Shown here piece by piece: positions 1 to 6,460 of a stretch of DNA of 8,946 nt. Position 1 is the first letter of the stretch; each line of letters begins with the position of its first letter. Below the pieces are notes generated by a model. That model saw nothing but the letters and a program-made list of their open reading frames with translations, had not been told where the DNA came from and did no database searches. The DNA comes from JAHECQ01 sp047638695 (GTDB taxonomy: Bacteria; Actinomycetota; Acidimicrobiia; Acidimicrobiales; SZUA-35): contig JBLINY010000158.1 in assembly GCA_047638695.1 (NCBI GenBank), positions 1 to 8,946 of the forward strand, given 5' to 3'. The position numbers and the translations under genes are program-made.

Positions 1-2071
1 CCGCTAGCTGCGGATCGTCCATCACATCGGCTGCATCGCTGGCCGCTCCTGCGGGCACGCCAGCGCTTTGAAGCCGATGCATCAGGTCGATGTCGGAGGC
101 TGCACGTGTAAAAACAGCGAGTCTCGCGTCGATTCGGTCATGGGCTGCCCATCGTTCCTCGGCATCAAGATGCCGGAGGTCGTGGAAGCCGGTAACGTCG
201 CAGAGCCCGTTCCACGAGCGCTCGTCAACAACCGAGATCGCAATCCACCGGTCGTCGCCAGCACACGGGTAGACGCCCTGGGGTCCTCGGCCCGGTCGGC
301 GGTTGCCCCAGCGCTGCGGGGCGCCGTCGAGCTGTGAACCGACGACGTGCTGACCAATCATGTTGATCGCCGACTCGATCTGCGCGACCTCGACCGTCTG
401 ACCCCGGCTCTCGGGCTCGGACAGGCGATCGAGCAGGCCGACGAGGGCGGCTGCCGCACCATGCATTCCTCCGATTGGATCGGGCCAGGCAATGCCGCAT
501 TTCCAGGGTCCTTCCCCGCGGTAGCCGGTGAGGGAGGTATGACCGACATGGCTGTCGATAGTCGGGCCATAGGCGACCCAGTCGGCGAGGGGCCCATCTC
601 GGCCATAGCCGGGCATGGTGACGTAGATCAGATCTGGATTGAGACGATGAAGTGTGTCCTCGTCGAATCCGAACCCCGGCATCACGCGGGGCGAGTAGTT
701 CTCGATGAGCACATCGGCAGTGGGAATCAGATCGGCGAAGAGGGCGCGACCTTCTTCTTTGTCGAGCTCGATGACGGTCGAAAGCTTGTTGTTGGCGTAC
801 TTGTTGTGAAAGGCGCTTCGGTTCCATGGCCGTGCGCCCGCCTCATCGTCGGGAAAGAAGTGAGTGGCCTCCACGTACGCATCTGGCACTTCGAGCGGCG
901 TCCGAGTCCAGGGCACCTCGGTCATCACAACCTCGGCACCCAGATCAGCCAGGATGCGGGTGGCAAGAGGCCCGGCCCACACCCGCGTCATGTCGATGAC
1001 GCGGAGCCCGGTGAGCGGCCCGTCGGACAGATCGGTGGCCGGTCCTGTGCCGTTTGGCAGTGGACCCTGGCTGCTCTTTGGCTCGGTCGACCAGCGATGG
1101 TCGCTCATTCGAAATGGCGGCCCGGGGAGCAGATACCCATCTGCCCCTTGCCAGAACTCCCGGGAGGCCAGATGGTCGTCTGCAAGGAGCTCCTCCATCG
1201 ACAAGCTCGGGGCACACGGGATTCGGAGCGCCTGGAACAGCTCCACCAGTTCATCTCGCCGTTGGGTGAGGAGGTAGGGCCGGAACTCCGAATTGAAGAG
1301 CTCGCCACTCGTCATGAGTTCGGCGAGCGAGCCAACGTCGTCTCGTTCGAGCATAGAAACAAGACCAGTGACTTCGAGCAGTCGCTCCATTTGGTCACTC
1401 TGCGGGGCTGCAATGCCGATCGAGCCGTCGGCGCACTCGTATCCGCCGATTGGTGTTCCTGCGCCGGCGTACCGATTGCCGAGTCGCTCGAGAATGGCGC
1501 CGTTGTGAGTGAAGCGACACAACGTGAACTGATGAAGCGCTGCCAACACCTCTTGGTGAGTGATCTCAACGACCTGTCCCGACCCTGAACGAACCCGGGC
1601 GATGAGGGCCGCGGTCGTGCTGATAAAGGCCATGACACCGGCCGCATGGTGCACGATGTCGGGAACGCCCTGCAGCGGCTCGCGGCCGGGATCTCCGCTC
1701 AGTCGAAGATGGCCGGAGATCGCGGCGTCCACCAGATCGGTCGAGCGCCACGCCCCGTAGGGGCCGGCGCTCGGAAAGGGCGAGATTCGAACGACAATCT
1801 GTGTGCTGCTGGCCGGCTCGAGAAGTTGCGCCAACGGGTCGACCGAGCTGCTTTGGATGACGATGTCGGCGTCGGCCACATGAACGCCGCTTGCCTCAAC
1901 AGGGTCGGCAAGTAGATGCTTGCCATCGTCGTAGAACGGTCGCCGTGCGTCGAGGCCACTCAGCCCTACCTCGCTGCCGAGATCGGCGAACATCTTGGCG
2001 CAGTAAGCCCCCGCAGCCGATCCGGCGAGCTCAACGACCCGAAGTCGACCAAAAGCCTGGCGCTCGCTCAC
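1..2071 (-). CDS. Tandem two-domain family III (CaiB/BaiF) CoA-transferase, 3' end cut by window edge
   Basis: An uninterrupted minus-strand frame of 690 codons runs off the left edge. Domain 1 (about residues 1-340) opens with LRVVELAGSAAG and FADLGSEV. Domain 2 (from about 353) opens with LTGLRVIDMTRVWAGPLATR and ILADLGAEVV, then has HNKYANNKLS near 422 and PGYGRDGP. Both are family III CoA-transferase folds, which move CoA between carboxylic acids through an Asp-linked intermediate. Domain 2 keeps that Asp at D531 (WPDPIGG). Domain 1 has His141 at the aligned place (HHAAG) and lacks the usual NRxKxS segment, so it is probably non-catalytic. About 50-70 C-terminal residues are missing. GTG 2071 puts the family's LRVVEL opening at residue 9; the next in-frame stop upstream is at 2126-2128. 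No clear ribosome site is seen, and TTG 2089 is possible. Fused doubles such as the DMSP enzyme DddD are known, but this one's substrate cannot be read from sequence. Confidence 0.9.
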   Translation of the reverse strand, partial: MSERQAFGRLRVVELAGSAAGAYCAKMFADLGSEVGLSGLDARRPFYDDGKHLLADPVEASGVHVADADIVIQSSSVDPLAQLLEPASSTQIVVRISPFPSAGPYGAWRSTDLVDAAISGHLRLSGDPGREPLQGVPDIVHHAAGVMAFISTTAALIARVRSGSGQVVEITHQEVLAALHQFTLCRFTHNGAILERLGNRYAGAGTPIGGYECADGSIGIAAPQSDQMERLLEVTGLVSMLERDDVGSLAELMTSGELFNSEFRPYLLTQRRDELVELFQALRIPCAPSLSMEELLADDHLASREFWQGADGYLLPGPPFRMSDHRWSTEPKSSQGPLPNGTGPATDLSDGPLTGLRVIDMTRVWAGPLATRILADLGAEVVMTEVPWTRTPLEVPDAYVEATHFFPDDEAGARPWNRSAFHNKYANNKLSTVIELDKEEGRALFADLIPTADVLIENYSPRVMPGFGFDEDTLHRLNPDLIYVTMPGYGRDGPLADWVAYGPTIDSHVGHTSLTGYRGEGPWKCGIAWPDPIGGMHGAAAALVGLLDRLSEPESRGQTVEVAQIESAINMIGQHVVGSQLDGAPQRWGNRRPGRGPQGVYPCAGDDRWIAISVVDERSWNGLCDVTGFHDLRHLDAEERWAAHDRIDARLAVFTRAASDIDLMHRLQSAGVPAGAASDAADVMDDPQLA

Positions 2072-2233
2072 AAGCCAAGACCAACGCAATCGATCCGCTG
2101 TGCTGCCCCCGGCGAGCCCGGTCTCTCATTGCCCGATTGCGGTGCCATGGGCCGTGATTCCACTTGTTGAGCAGACAGGGCGCAAGCCTGGGATCAGGAA
2201 TGGCGAGGTGGTGCAGGAAAACTGGCACCCAAC

Positions 2234-2262
2234 GTGACCCACGCGTCGCACGGAAGTAGCTT
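2234..2262 (+). promoter_or_regulatory. Probable thiolase promoter (-35 GTGACC, -10 TAGCTT)
   Basis: GTGACC (2234-2239, 4 of 6 to TTGACA) is followed after 17 bases by TAGCTT (2257-2262), which fits the actinobacterial TANNNT -10 pattern. Transcription would begin near 2269, leaving a leader of about 37 bases that contains a GGAG ribosome site. The placement also argues that the frame-extending GTG at 2234 is not the start codon. Confidence 0.4.
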
Positions 2263-2293
2263 TACTGCAAGTCCCAAATTCAGATCGACAATC

Positions 2294-2297
2294 GGAG
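2294..2297 (+). promoter_or_regulatory. Ribosome binding site GGAG deciding the thiolase start
   Basis: GGAG lies 8 bases before ATG 2306. It selects this ATG over the upstream in-frame GTG 2234, whose 24 extra residues do not look like any thiolase N-terminus. Confidence 0.7.
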
Positions 2298-2305
2298 CAC
2301 CCTCC

Positions 2306-3478
2306 ATGCGCGAAGCAGTATTCGTCTCATACGCCCGTACCGGATTGGCGAAGGCCGCTCGGGGTGGTTTCAATATGACCCCCGCTATGTCCATGGCTGC
2401 CCACGCCATCAAGACGGCCGTCGAGAAGTCGGGCGTCGAGCCCGAGGCAGTCGAAGACGTCGCCCTCGGCAATGGCGCCCACGGCGCCGGCAACCTCGGT
2501 CGCCTGTCCGGCCTTCTGGCCGGTCTGCCCGTCACCACCGGTGGCAACACCATTCAGCGTCACTGCTCATCGGGTCTCAACTCGATCGCTGTCGCCGCTA
2601 ACCACATCAAGCTCGACGGAGCCGAGGTCGTTGTGGCCGGTGGCGTCGAGTCCATCTCGATTCCGAGCCCCGGCTTTGGCGGCTCCATCAACATGGATCC
2701 GCAGCTTGAGTCCGAGTACCCGGCCATCTATATGGCCATGATCGAAACCGCTGACATCGTGGCCGAGCGCTACAACATCAGCCGCGAGTACCAGGACGAG
2801 TTCTCGCTCGAGAGCCAGATGCGCATGGCTCGGGCCCAGGAGAATGGCCTGTTCGAAGACGAGATCGCTCCCATGCAGACCAAGATGAAGCTGGTCGACA
2901 AGGAGACGAAGGAAGAAACCATCGTCGACTACACCGTCGATGGCGACGAGTGCAACCGGCCCAACACCGACATGGAGGGCCTGTCGAAGCTCAAACCCGT
3001 CCGAGGTGAGGGCAACTACATCACCGCCGGCAACGCCTCACAGCTTTCCGATGGTGCCGCTGCCGTCGTGATGATGTCGGACGAGGAAGCTTCACGCCGC
3101 AACATCGAGCCGATGGGTGCCTTCAAGGGTTGGGCCGTCGCCGGCTGTGAGCCCGACGAGATGGGTATCGGCCCGATCTACGCCGTACCGAAGTTGCTCG
3201 ATCGTCACGGCCTCACCGTCGACGACATCGACATCTGGGAGCTGAACGAGGCGTTCGCAAGCCAGTGCCTCTACAGCCGTGACAAGCTCGGAATCGATCC
3301 CGAGAAGTACAACGTCAATGGTGGGTCGATCGCTATTGGTCACCCCTTCGGCATGACCGGCACCCGTTGCGCAGGACACATCCTGCAAGAGGGCAAGCGC
3401 CGCGGCGCTCGCTGGGGTGTCGTGACCATGTGCATCGGTGGCGGTCAGGGCGCGGCCGGCCTGATCGAGATTTACTGA
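2306..3478 (+). CDS. Thiolase (acetyl-CoA C-acyltransferase / acetyltransferase)
   Basis: A cytosolic thiolase of 390 residues, the usual family length. It condenses or cleaves acyl-CoA: thiolysis of 3-ketoacyl-CoA, or the reverse acetoacetyl-CoA synthesis. Catalytic residues are all present and almost at the positions of the Zoogloea enzyme: nucleophile C87 (QRHCSSGLNS), H346 (GHPFGMTG), C376 (CIGGGQG), plus the ELNEAFA motif. The N-terminal start at ATG 2306 gives the typical REAVFVSYARTG opening. It is transcribed away from the tandem CoA-transferase and is followed after 45 bases by an MFS gene that may be co-transcribed. The acyl-CoA enzymes around it suggest a degradative role, but biosynthetic use cannot be excluded. 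Chain-length specificity is not readable from sequence. Confidence 0.95.
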   Translation: MREAVFVSYARTGLAKAARGGFNMTPAMSMAAHAIKTAVEKSGVEPEAVEDVALGNGAHGAGNLGRLSGLLAGLPVTTGGNTIQRHCSSGLNSIAVAANHIKLDGAEVVVAGGVESISIPSPGFGGSINMDPQLESEYPAIYMAMIETADIVAERYNISREYQDEFSLESQMRMARAQENGLFEDEIAPMQTKMKLVDKETKEETIVDYTVDGDECNRPNTDMEGLSKLKPVRGEGNYITAGNASQLSDGAAAVVMMSDEEASRRNIEPMGAFKGWAVAGCEPDEMGIGPIYAVPKLLDRHGLTVDDIDIWELNEAFASQCLYSRDKLGIDPEKYNVNGGSIAIGHPFGMTGTRCAGHILQEGKRRGARWGVVTMCIGGGQGAAGLIEIY

Positions 3479-3484
3479 TCGTTT

Positions 3485-3514
3485 CTGACGAAACTGATAA
3501 CTGACGGAACTGGT
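3485..3514 (+). repeat. Imperfect 14-bp direct repeat before the MFS gene
   Basis: CTGACGAAACTGAT (3485-3498) and CTGACGGAACTGGT (3501-3514) match at 12 of 14 positions with a 16-base period. The first copy overlaps a small inverted repeat, GTTTC-TGAC-GAAAC (3481-3494). There is no T-run, so this is not a convincing terminator. The pair could be an operator for the MFS gene starting at 3524, or chance. Confidence 0.35.
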
Positions 3515-3523
3515 AGTTGAAGG

Positions 3524-4750
3524 GTGCGTGAGCGCGCTCGGCAGCTGCCAGTTTCTTCGTTTTCGGTACTGGGCTACCGCTCGCTGTGGTCTGGCGGCGG
3601 AATGTGGCATACCGCGCGGTGGATGGCGGTGTTTGCCACCAGCTTCAGGGTCAACGAGCAAACCGATGACCCCTTGTTGGTGCAACTCGTCGGTGTAGCG
3701 TTCATGGCCCCCATGTTCCTCGGCGGCGCAGCCGCCGGCGCGCTGACCGATCGATTCGACCGGCACCGTACGATCGCAATTTGGCTCGGGGTTCTTGTTC
3801 CGGTGTCAGCCCTGATGGCGCTACTGGTGGCGGGTGGCCGGGCCCCAATCGGGGTCTCGTACCTCTTCATCTTCGCGGTGGGCATCGGCAATGTGCTCGA
3901 CATGACAACACGGCGGTCACTCGCCTACGGCCTCGTCGGGACCGGGTTGCTCACGAATGCCGCCGCCCTTGAAACCCTTGCCCTCCATGCCGGCAACATG
4001 GTCGGCTCGTTCGTTGGCGGGGTGATGATCGAAGCCCTCGGAGCCGCGTCGGTGTACCTGGGCGTCATGGGTATCTGTGTGGCGGCCCTGTTCAACCTGC
4101 GGACCTCGCGACGGTTTGTCCAAACAGCCGAACCGGCCGCCGTCGTCCGTTCAACCAGCTTGATGGACGAATGGCGTCAGGCGCTCGGTTTGCTTCGTAC
4201 CAATCCATCACTTCGCCAGTTTCTGGCGACGACGGTCGTCATGAACTTCTTCTACTACTCATTTGTGCCGCTGATTCCAGCGTTCGCCGATGATCTCGGG
4301 GTCGGTGCTGTGCTCACGGGTGTGCTTGCCTCGGCCATAGGTGCTGGCACCATGGTGGGCGCACTGGTGATCTCCCGGAGGCAGCCCAGTCGTCGCGGCC
4401 TTCTCCACATCGGCGGTTCATTCGGAGCGATGCTGATGCTGGTCGTCTTTGCCAATGTCACCTGGTATCCGGCAGCGTTGGCGGCGCTGTTCGTTGCCGG
4501 CCTTCTGGGATCGGGCTTCGGAACCACGCAGTCGGCCCTGGTGGTCTCGCTGGTCGATGATGCAAAGCGGGGGAGTGCCCTCGGCGTACTGAGCATGGCT
4601 ATTGGTTCACTACCGTTTGGCATGTTGAGCCTCGGCCTGCTCGCCCGTCGCACCGACCCTCAGATGGCCCTCACCATCAGCGTCTGTGTCGGCCTGGTGT
4701 TGCTGATCCTCTGGCACGTCATCTACCCCAACCCCCGCCGCCTCAACTAG
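3524..4750 (+). CDS. MFS transporter (EntS-like MFS_3 family), probable exporter
   Basis: An integral membrane protein of 408 residues, close to the 400-430 typical of 12-helix major facilitator exporters. The N-terminus SVLGYRSLWSGGGMWHTARW resembles the opening of EntS/MFS_3 members. Motif A, GALTDRFDRHR, spans residues 72-82 in the loop between helices 2 and 3. Long hydrophobic stretches continue to the C-terminus, which ends in a short basic tail. GTG 3524 is the start that retains the first helix; only a poorly spaced GAAGG precedes it, so the start is moderately sure. It lies 45 bases after the thiolase and converges on the oxidoreductase with only 9 bases between stop codons and no terminator hairpin. 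The substrate is unknown; a small hydrophobic compound or drug is typical for the family. Confidence 0.85.
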   Translation: MRERARQLPVSSFSVLGYRSLWSGGGMWHTARWMAVFATSFRVNEQTDDPLLVQLVGVAFMAPMFLGGAAAGALTDRFDRHRTIAIWLGVLVPVSALMALLVAGGRAPIGVSYLFIFAVGIGNVLDMTTRRSLAYGLVGTGLLTNAAALETLALHAGNMVGSFVGGVMIEALGAASVYLGVMGICVAALFNLRTSRRFVQTAEPAAVVRSTSLMDEWRQALGLLRTNPSLRQFLATTVVMNFFYYSFVPLIPAFADDLGVGAVLTGVLASAIGAGTMVGALVISRRQPSRRGLLHIGGSFGAMLMLVVFANVTWYPAALAALFVAGLLGSGFGTTQSALVVSLVDDAKRGSALGVLSMAIGSLPFGMLSLGLLARRTDPQMALTISVCVGLVLLILWHVIYPNPRRLN

Positions 4751-4759
4751 CTCAGACAA

Positions 4760-5797
4760 TTACGATTGGAGGGCGGGCATGACCTCGTTGACGAAGAGGT
4801 CGTCGGCCAGCTTGCGGTCGGCCTCGTCGGTGTCACGAGATGGGAACGTGAACACGAGGCGACTAGCCCCGGCGTCGATGACCGCTTGGAGCTTCTCGAT
4901 GCAGGCGTCGGGCGGTCCAACGGCGGCGAAGCGGGCGATGAAGTCGCTGTCGAGGGCCTGAGCGTGGCGGGCCGTCGCCATCGTGTGCTTCTTCCGCTCA
5001 TAGTTTTCATGGAGCAACTCGAACTGCTCACGATCTTCGGGCCGTTGGCCATCTTCGGTGCTGCCCTCCATCCCGCTGAAGTGGGCGAAGGTCCCGACCG
5101 TGCCCCGGAGCAGTTCGGTTGATTTATCGATGTCGGGATGGGGGGCGCACTGCACATAGGCCCCGAAGCGCAGCGTGTCTGGATCGAGTCCGGCTTCGGT
5201 CCGAGCCTTACGAGCGAGATCGACTCCCCACTTGATGCGCTCTGGATTGGCTCCCACTGCGAACGTGATCATGTCGGCCACGGTGGCGGCGTATTGGATG
5301 ATCTTGGGCCCGGTCGCAGCGATGTCGAGCGGCACGGCCGGCGGGTTCCAGTGTTTGGTCCATCGCAGCCGACTGGGTGTGCCGTTGATCTCAAGTTCCT
5401 CCCCTCGCATGTAACCGGCGAGCTGGTCGACAAAGGTCTTGAACCCTCCCAGCTTCACCGGTTCCTGACCAATGTGAAACAGCGAACTATCTCCCCTGCC
5501 GATTCCCAGGACCACGCGATCACCAGCCGACGCGGCAAGCGAGAGAGCGGCCGTCGCCAGGGTCGACGGGTGTCGGGTCACCGGATTCGTTACGCCAGTG
5601 GCCAACCCAAGTGTGGTCGTCGCCGCCCCCATGAGGGCAAGGCCGATAAAGGAGTCGGGGCTGAGACACTGCGAGTCAACAACACAGATACCGTCGTAGC
5701 CCTGGGCCTCGAATCGCTTGGCCCGTTCCGGACCAGCCACGGGGTCCGGAACCGTGATCGTCCAGATTTCGGCGGGAGGAGGAGCGGTGTCAGCCAT
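4760..5797 (-). CDS. LLM-class (luciferase-like) F420/flavin-dependent oxidoreductase
   Basis: A 345-residue protein of the bacterial luciferase/Mer-like TIM-barrel family. Visible landmarks are EAQGYDGICVVDS (about 30-42), the conserved strand TGVTNPVTRHP (67-77) that lines the cofactor site in F420-dependent members, and VLGIGRGDSS (96-105). The C-terminal part has the family pattern VGPPDACIEKLQAVIDAGASRLVF. F420 rather than FMN is my inference from the NPVTRHP-type strand and the actinobacterial setting. ATG 5797 starts six bases after a TAGGGT box, suggesting a leaderless transcript. It is divergent from the AhpD-like gene, sharing a 51-bp promoter region, and convergent with the MFS gene. 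It probably reduces or oxidises a carbonyl or alkene-type substrate in the same pathway, but the substrate is unknown. Confidence 0.9.
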   Translation of the reverse strand: MADTAPPPAEIWTITVPDPVAGPERAKRFEAQGYDGICVVDSQCLSPDSFIGLALMGAATTTLGLATGVTNPVTRHPSTLATAALSLAASAGDRVVLGIGRGDSSLFHIGQEPVKLGGFKTFVDQLAGYMRGEELEINGTPSRLRWTKHWNPPAVPLDIAATGPKIIQYAATVADMITFAVGANPERIKWGVDLARKARTEAGLDPDTLRFGAYVQCAPHPDIDKSTELLRGTVGTFAHFSGMEGSTEDGQRPEDREQFELLHENYERKKHTMATARHAQALDSDFIARFAAVGPPDACIEKLQAVIDAGASRLVFTFPSRDTDEADRKLADDLFVNEVMPALQS

Positions 5798-5803
5798 CCG
5801 CCG

Positions 5804-5809
5804 ACCCTA
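5804..5809 (-). promoter_or_regulatory. Leaderless-type -10 box TAGGGT for the LLM oxidoreductase
   Basis: On the minus strand TAGGGT is followed by CGGCGG and then ATG 5797. A TANNNT box with its end six bases before the start codon places transcription start at or next to the A of ATG, the common actinobacterial leaderless arrangement. The AGGG could alternatively act as a ribosome site. Confidence 0.5.
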
Positions 5810-5821
5810 GTTTCTCGGCTC

Positions 5822-5831
5822 GACCGCGGTC
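5822..5831. promoter_or_regulatory. 10-bp perfect palindrome GACCGCGGTC, candidate shared operator
   Basis: The palindrome lies in the 51-bp divergent gap. It would cover about -18 to -27 of the plus-strand promoter and -25 to -34 of the minus-strand promoter, so one bound regulator could control both. Symmetry does not extend past 10 bases, so the evidence is modest. Confidence 0.35.
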
Positions 5832-5836
5832 AGAAG

Positions 5837-5842
5837 TATGGT
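5837..5842 (+). promoter_or_regulatory. Leaderless-type -10 box TATGGT for the AhpD-like selenoprotein gene
   Basis: TATGGT is followed by six bases (CGGGCC) and then ATG 5849, so transcription would begin at the start codon itself. No Shine-Dalgarno sequence is present, consistent with a leaderless message. No good -35 is seen. Confidence 0.5.
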
Positions 5843-5848
5843 CGGGCC

Positions 5849-6460
5849 ATGACACGCATTCGGCTGTACAACTCAACGGATCCTGACACCGATCCGCTGG
5901 CCAAAGAGGTCCTGGAACAGGTCACTCTGGTTCGAGGCCAATCGATCGAGCCCAATGTCTACAAGGCTATGGCTAACCACCCAGAGGCTCTCAAAGCCAT
6001 GGCTGAGTTCGGAAAAGTCAGCTACTTCCGCAACTCGATGACACCCGCCCAACGAGAATTGGCCTACTTGACGGCATCGCTGGTCAACGATTGCCACTAT
6101 TGAATCCCGACCCATGTGCTGCTCGGTCGAGCAGCCGGACTAACCGAAGAGAAGCTGGCCCATCTGGCCGACACGCCGCTACCGGAAGGCGTCTACGAAG
6201 AGGACGAAGCGGCGATCGTGCGTTACTCGCAGGCGTCGACACGGATGGAACCCATCACCGACCAGATCTACAGCGATCTGCGAGTTCATTTCAGCGAGAA
6301 GCAGATCATCGAGATTTGCTTCACCGTTGGCATGAGCAACACCATCAACCGTTTCCACGCCACATTTCTTACTGACCTCGATTCCTCAACGCGCGAGGCC
6401 GTCGAGGCAACGTGCCCGATCCCATTTCCGACCCAGCCATCCGAACAGGACCATTCATGA
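5849..6460 (+). CDS. AhpD/CMD-like selenoprotein with CxxU redox motif (in-frame TGA at 6101-6103)
   Basis: Read through the TGA at 6101-6103, this frame gives a 203-residue carboxymuconolactone-decarboxylase/AhpD-family protein, a thiol-based peroxidase or oxidoreductase. The core is MTPAQRE, LAYLTASLVNDCHY, then TGA, then IPTHVLLGRAAGLTEEKL. E70, C82, position 85 and H89 reproduce the 12-3-4 spacing of the E118, C130, C133, H137 relay of mycobacterial AhpD, so the TGA sits on the second redox Cys. A hairpin with a GGTC loop follows at 6118-6135, as expected of a bacterial SECIS. TGA is a normal stop in neighbouring genes, so the code is not altered. The real stop, TGA 6458, overlaps the next start as ATGA. 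The downstream half has no Shine-Dalgarno of its own at GTG 6116. The alternative is a recent nonsense mutation (TGC/TGT to TGA) or a sequencing error. No selenium machinery gene lies in this window. Confidence 0.85.
6101..6103 (+). other. In-frame TGA proposed to encode selenocysteine (Sec85)
   Basis: This codon follows C82-H83-Y84 and precedes I-P-T-H89, so it occupies the second Cys of the family CxxCxxxH signature. AhpD-like selenoproteins have been reported from marine metagenome surveys (recalled from the literature, not checked here). Confidence 0.8.
6118..6135 (+). promoter_or_regulatory. Candidate bacterial SECIS hairpin
   Basis: GCTGCTC (6118-6124) pairs perfectly with GAGCAGC (6129-6135) around the tetraloop GGTC. 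The loop begins 22 bases after the TGA, inside the range known for bacterial SECIS elements. Its GGUC matches the loop bases that SelB reads in the E. coli fdhF element. The bulged U of the fdhF stem is not present. The same bases also encode the conserved LLGRAA, so some of the sequence is constrained by protein. Confidence 0.75.
6447..6450 (+). promoter_or_regulatory. Ribosome binding site AGGA deciding the second CoA-transferase start
   Basis: AGGA ends six bases before ATG 6457. That ATG overlaps the previous gene's stop as ATGA, which implies translational coupling. It selects 6457 over in-frame ATG 6412, which lies inside the previous gene. Confidence 0.7.

Larger units (their letters stand above)
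2072..2305. other. Divergent intergenic region between CoA-transferase and thiolase
   Basis: A 234-bp gap between two outward-facing genes. It holds a probable thiolase promoter (2234-2262) and ribosome site (2294-2297). For the minus-strand gene only a weak -10-like TGGAAT (reverse complement, near 2151-2156) with a poor TTGCGC -35 can be seen. No gene, RNA or strong inverted repeat was recognised. Confidence 0.6.

Noticed and set aside
347..1588. Long plus-strand open frame of about 413 codons
   Set aside because: It lies wholly opposite the tandem CoA-transferase, whose family motifs are clear. The plus-strand translation shows no recognisable domain, a common artefact in GC-rich DNA.
2234..2305. 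Upstream GTG start adding 24 residues to the thiolase
   Set aside because: The extension does not resemble thiolases, overlaps a plausible promoter, and has no ribosome site. ATG 2306 has GGAG at good spacing.
4751..4759. Bidirectional terminator between the convergent MFS and oxidoreductase genes
   Set aside because: Only nine bases separate the stops, and no hairpin with a T-run is seen on either strand.
5138..6103. Plus-strand frame of 321 codons ending at the TGA
   Set aside because: Its first two thirds are antisense to the LLM oxidoreductase and meaningless. Only the part from ATG 5849 is a real protein, and that part continues through the TGA.
5849..6103. Reading the AhpD-like gene as an ordinary pseudogene
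   Set aside because: This cannot be fully excluded. However, the TGA sits exactly on a redox Cys, the frame and key residues are intact on both sides, a SECIS-like hairpin follows, and coupling to the next gene is preserved.
6116..6460. Separate small gene starting at GTG 6116
   Set aside because: There is no ribosome site, and the start would fall in the middle of the AhpD fold just after the redox motif. It is better explained as the second half of the selenoprotein.
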